From: Oscillospiraceae bacterium
Lineage (GTDB): Bacteria; Bacillota; Clostridia; Oscillospirales; JAAYOS01
Length of the DNA stretch: 64,000 nucleotides
Reading direction: 5' to 3'
Assembly: GCA_031264245.1 (NCBI GenBank)
Contig: JAISEG010000005.1
Location: forward strand, 186,001 to 250,000
A program made the position numbers and the translations under genes. Every line of letters begins with the position of its first letter. Position 1 is the stretch's first letter. Shown here piece after piece: positions 62,408-64,000 of this stretch. The notes under the pieces were generated by a model. It saw only the letters and a program-made list of their open reading frames with translations, did no database searches and had not been told where the DNA came from.

Positions 62408-64000
62408 CTTGTATCCTCCATACCCTTTTTTCTTTTTAGCTTTGCCAGCTCAAGCAGCTGTGTGTCGCCGCCCGCGTTTCGTTTTCCTGCCTCCCGCTTT
62501 ATTGTGTCTATGTAGTCGCCAAGCGCCTTCCCGTCCGCCGCCGCCTCCTTCATAAGCACGCTTCCCAGGTGCTCCATCTCGCCCGGCTCAAGCAGCCCCC
62601 CAAGCGCCGGCGCGGAAAGCCGCCCCTCCTCATACAGCTTTTGAGCCATGGCGAATATCTTTGCCAGCAGCTCGCTTGAAAAGTCCGCCGGACTGAGCTT
62701 CCCGAACGCCTCGGGAGCAAAGCTGTCGTCGGTGAGTACCGTGAAAATTACCCCCTCCTCCGCAACCGCCGAGCGTATGTTGCCGTAACGGTGGCTTCTG
62801 TCCTTCGGCTGCGCGTTTATGGCGGGTCTCAGGCTCTGCCTCACTTCCTTCTGCCTTTCATATCCGCGCTTCTTTTTCGCTTCAAGCTCAGCCGCGTCCT
62901 CCACCAAACCGGCGGACACCCCGCCAAGCTCCGCCACCTTGCCCGCGTAGACCACTCGCTCTATCCTGCTGTCGATTTCACCAAGCAGCGCCGCCGCCGC
63001 CTTGAGGAAAAGCACACGCTGTTCCGAGTCGCTCAGGTTATATTTTTCACGTATCGCATTTAATTTGTATTCTATATGGCTGTCCGAGCGTTCAAGCCGC
63101 AGCTTAAGCGATTCGGAGCCGAATTTTTTTATATACTCGTCCGGGTCCTTCGCCCCCGGCAAATCGAGTATCCTGACCTGCAAGCCCGTTTTCTCCAAAA
63201 GCTTTATCGCCCTGTCCGCCGCGGTTCTTCCGGCGGCGTCCGAGTCGTAGGCGATGGTCACCGACCCCGCGTATTTGGAGATAAGGCGCGCCTGCGCCTC
63301 GGTAAGCGAGGTGCCGAGCGAAGCCACCGCGTTTGAAAAGCCCGCCTGATGCAGCGATATGACGTCCATATACCCCTCGGCGAGAATGATGCTCTCCTGC
63401 CTTGCTTTCCGTGCTATGTTCATGGCGAACAGATGCTTGCTCTTGTTGTAGACCGGGGTTTCGGGCGAGTTCATGTATTTGGGCTGGGAGCCATCCATAA
63501 CACGACCGCCAAAGCCGATAACATTCTCCCTCACATCTATTATTGGGAACATTATTCTCCCGCGGAATCTGTCAAATATTCCCCCCGACTTGTTTTTTAT
63601 CGCGAGTCCCCCGTCAAGAAAGTCGCTTTTTTCGTAGCCCTTTACCGCTTTGATAAGCCCGTCCCACTCGTCAGCGGCGTATCCCAGCCCGAACCGCTTC
63701 ACCGTGCGCTCGGTTATACCCCGTTCCTTCAAATACTGTCTCGCGGGACCGCCCCGCTCCCCCATGAGGCTTTCGTAGAAAAACCGCGCCGCTTCCTTGT
63801 TGAGACTCAATAAAGCGGCTCTTCTTTTCGAAGCGTCGGCGTCGCCGTCCTCAGGTACGCTCATCCCCGCTCTTGCCGCGAGGAAGCGCACAGCGTCGGG
63901 ATAGTCGAGGTTTTCCGCCTTCATTATAAAATTTATGACCCCTCCGCCGACCCCGCAGCCAAAGCAGTGATATATCTGCTTATCCGGCGCGACCGAAAAG
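62404..64000 (-). CDS. dnaG: DNA primase, 5' end beyond the window
   Basis: About 532 residues of the C-terminal part are visible; the N-terminus lies past base 64000. The zinc-finger half-site [10 protein letters not shown] is seen at the very edge. Inside are the TOPRIM domain ([12 protein letters not shown] and [15 protein letters not shown]), which is catalytic, and the C-terminal helicase-binding region. It makes RNA primers for replication together with DnaB. It is upstream of rpoD with a four-base overlap. Confidence 0.96.
   Translation of the reverse strand, partial: FSVAPDKQIYHCFGCGVGGGVINFIMKAENLDYPDAVRFLAARAGMSVPEDGDADASKRRAALLSLNKEAARFFYESLMGERGGPARQYLKERGITERTVKRFGLGYAADEWDGLIKAVKGYEKSDFLDGGLAIKNKSGGIFDRFRGRIMFPIIDVRENVIGFGGRVMDGSQPKYMNSPETPVYNKSKHLFAMNIARKARQESIILAEGYMDVISLHQAGFSNAVASLGTSLTEAQARLISKYAGSVTIAYDSDAAGRTAADRAIKLLEKTGLQVRILDLPGAKDPDEYIKKFGSESLKLRLERSDSHIEYKLNAIREKYNLSDSEQRVLFLKAAAALLGEIDSRIERVVYAGKVAELGGVSAGLVEDAAELEAKKKRGYERQKEVRQSLRPAINAQPKDRSHRYGNIRSAVAEEGVIFTVLTDDSFAPEAFGKLSPADFSSELLAKIFAMAQKLYEEGRLSAPALGGLLEPGEMEHLGSVLMKEAAADGKALGDYIDTIKREAGKRNAGGDTQLLELAKLKRKKGMEDTR

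Overview
The window reads as chromosome of an anaerobic, endospore-forming Firmicute of class Clostridia. The basis is the cotJ spore-coat genes, a CwlD-like cortex amidase, the oxygen-sensitive NrdD/NrdG ribonucleotide reductase, an ECF vitamin-transporter core, an S-layer-homology protein and a dnaG-rpoD pair. Coding DNA looks moderately GC-rich by eye and intergenic DNA is AT-rich. A member of Oscillospirales is my guess; no rRNA is present to test it. I see no rRNA, tRNA, CRISPR array, prophage or intact transposase gene.

Layout. 0.3-6.7 kb: SLH/C39-like exported protein, cytidylate-kinase-like protein, SDR epimerase, CorA transporter, VTC polyphosphate-polymerase-like protein. 7.0-11 kb: accessory stretch with a P-loop kinase-like gene, a MerR regulator on a textbook 19-bp-spacer promoter, its frame-broken C-terminal part, and an AT-rich membrane protein gene. 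11-19 kb: ECF sigma/anti-sigma pair, dusB, a cotJA-cotJB fusion with cotJC, cwlD, radA, a YgjP-like metallopeptidase gene. 19.2-27.1 kb: one operon of three paralogous HlyD-like adaptor lipoproteins, an FtsX-type permease and two ABC ATPases, followed by two flavoproteins. 30-42 kb, minus strand: ClpE-like ATPase, pgsA, cvpA, a DUF5711-like gene, truA, ecfT-ecfA2-ecfA1, an rRNA-methyltransferase-like gene, metK and ahcY. 42.7-51 kb: cupin regulator with an acyl-CoA ligase, an AEC transporter, a DUF4143 ATPase, and two LplB/LplC-type sugar permeases without a binding protein. 51-64 kb: a small zincin, a 503-residue unknown, a FliD-like protein, glycogen phosphorylase, nrdG-nrdD and rpoD-dnaG (dnaG cut by the window edge).

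The most striking content lies between the genes. At least six elements of about 103-123 bp (3144, 12595, 16893, 38609, 46522, 53417) have paired arms of different sequence but the same motif, close to ATATATGCG, near their exact midpoint. A second family (15.3 kb and 42.4 kb) has four palindromes whose arms begin with TATAAT, each preceded by TGN, so each forms an extended -10 box pointing at the next gene, while the rest of the arm changes in a base-paired way. Terminators are often perfect palindromes of 40-53 bp with loops of 0-4 bases. One inverted-repeat element appears to have become coding DNA for the signal peptide of the third adaptor (21500-21593), and another supplies a gene's stop codon (38729).
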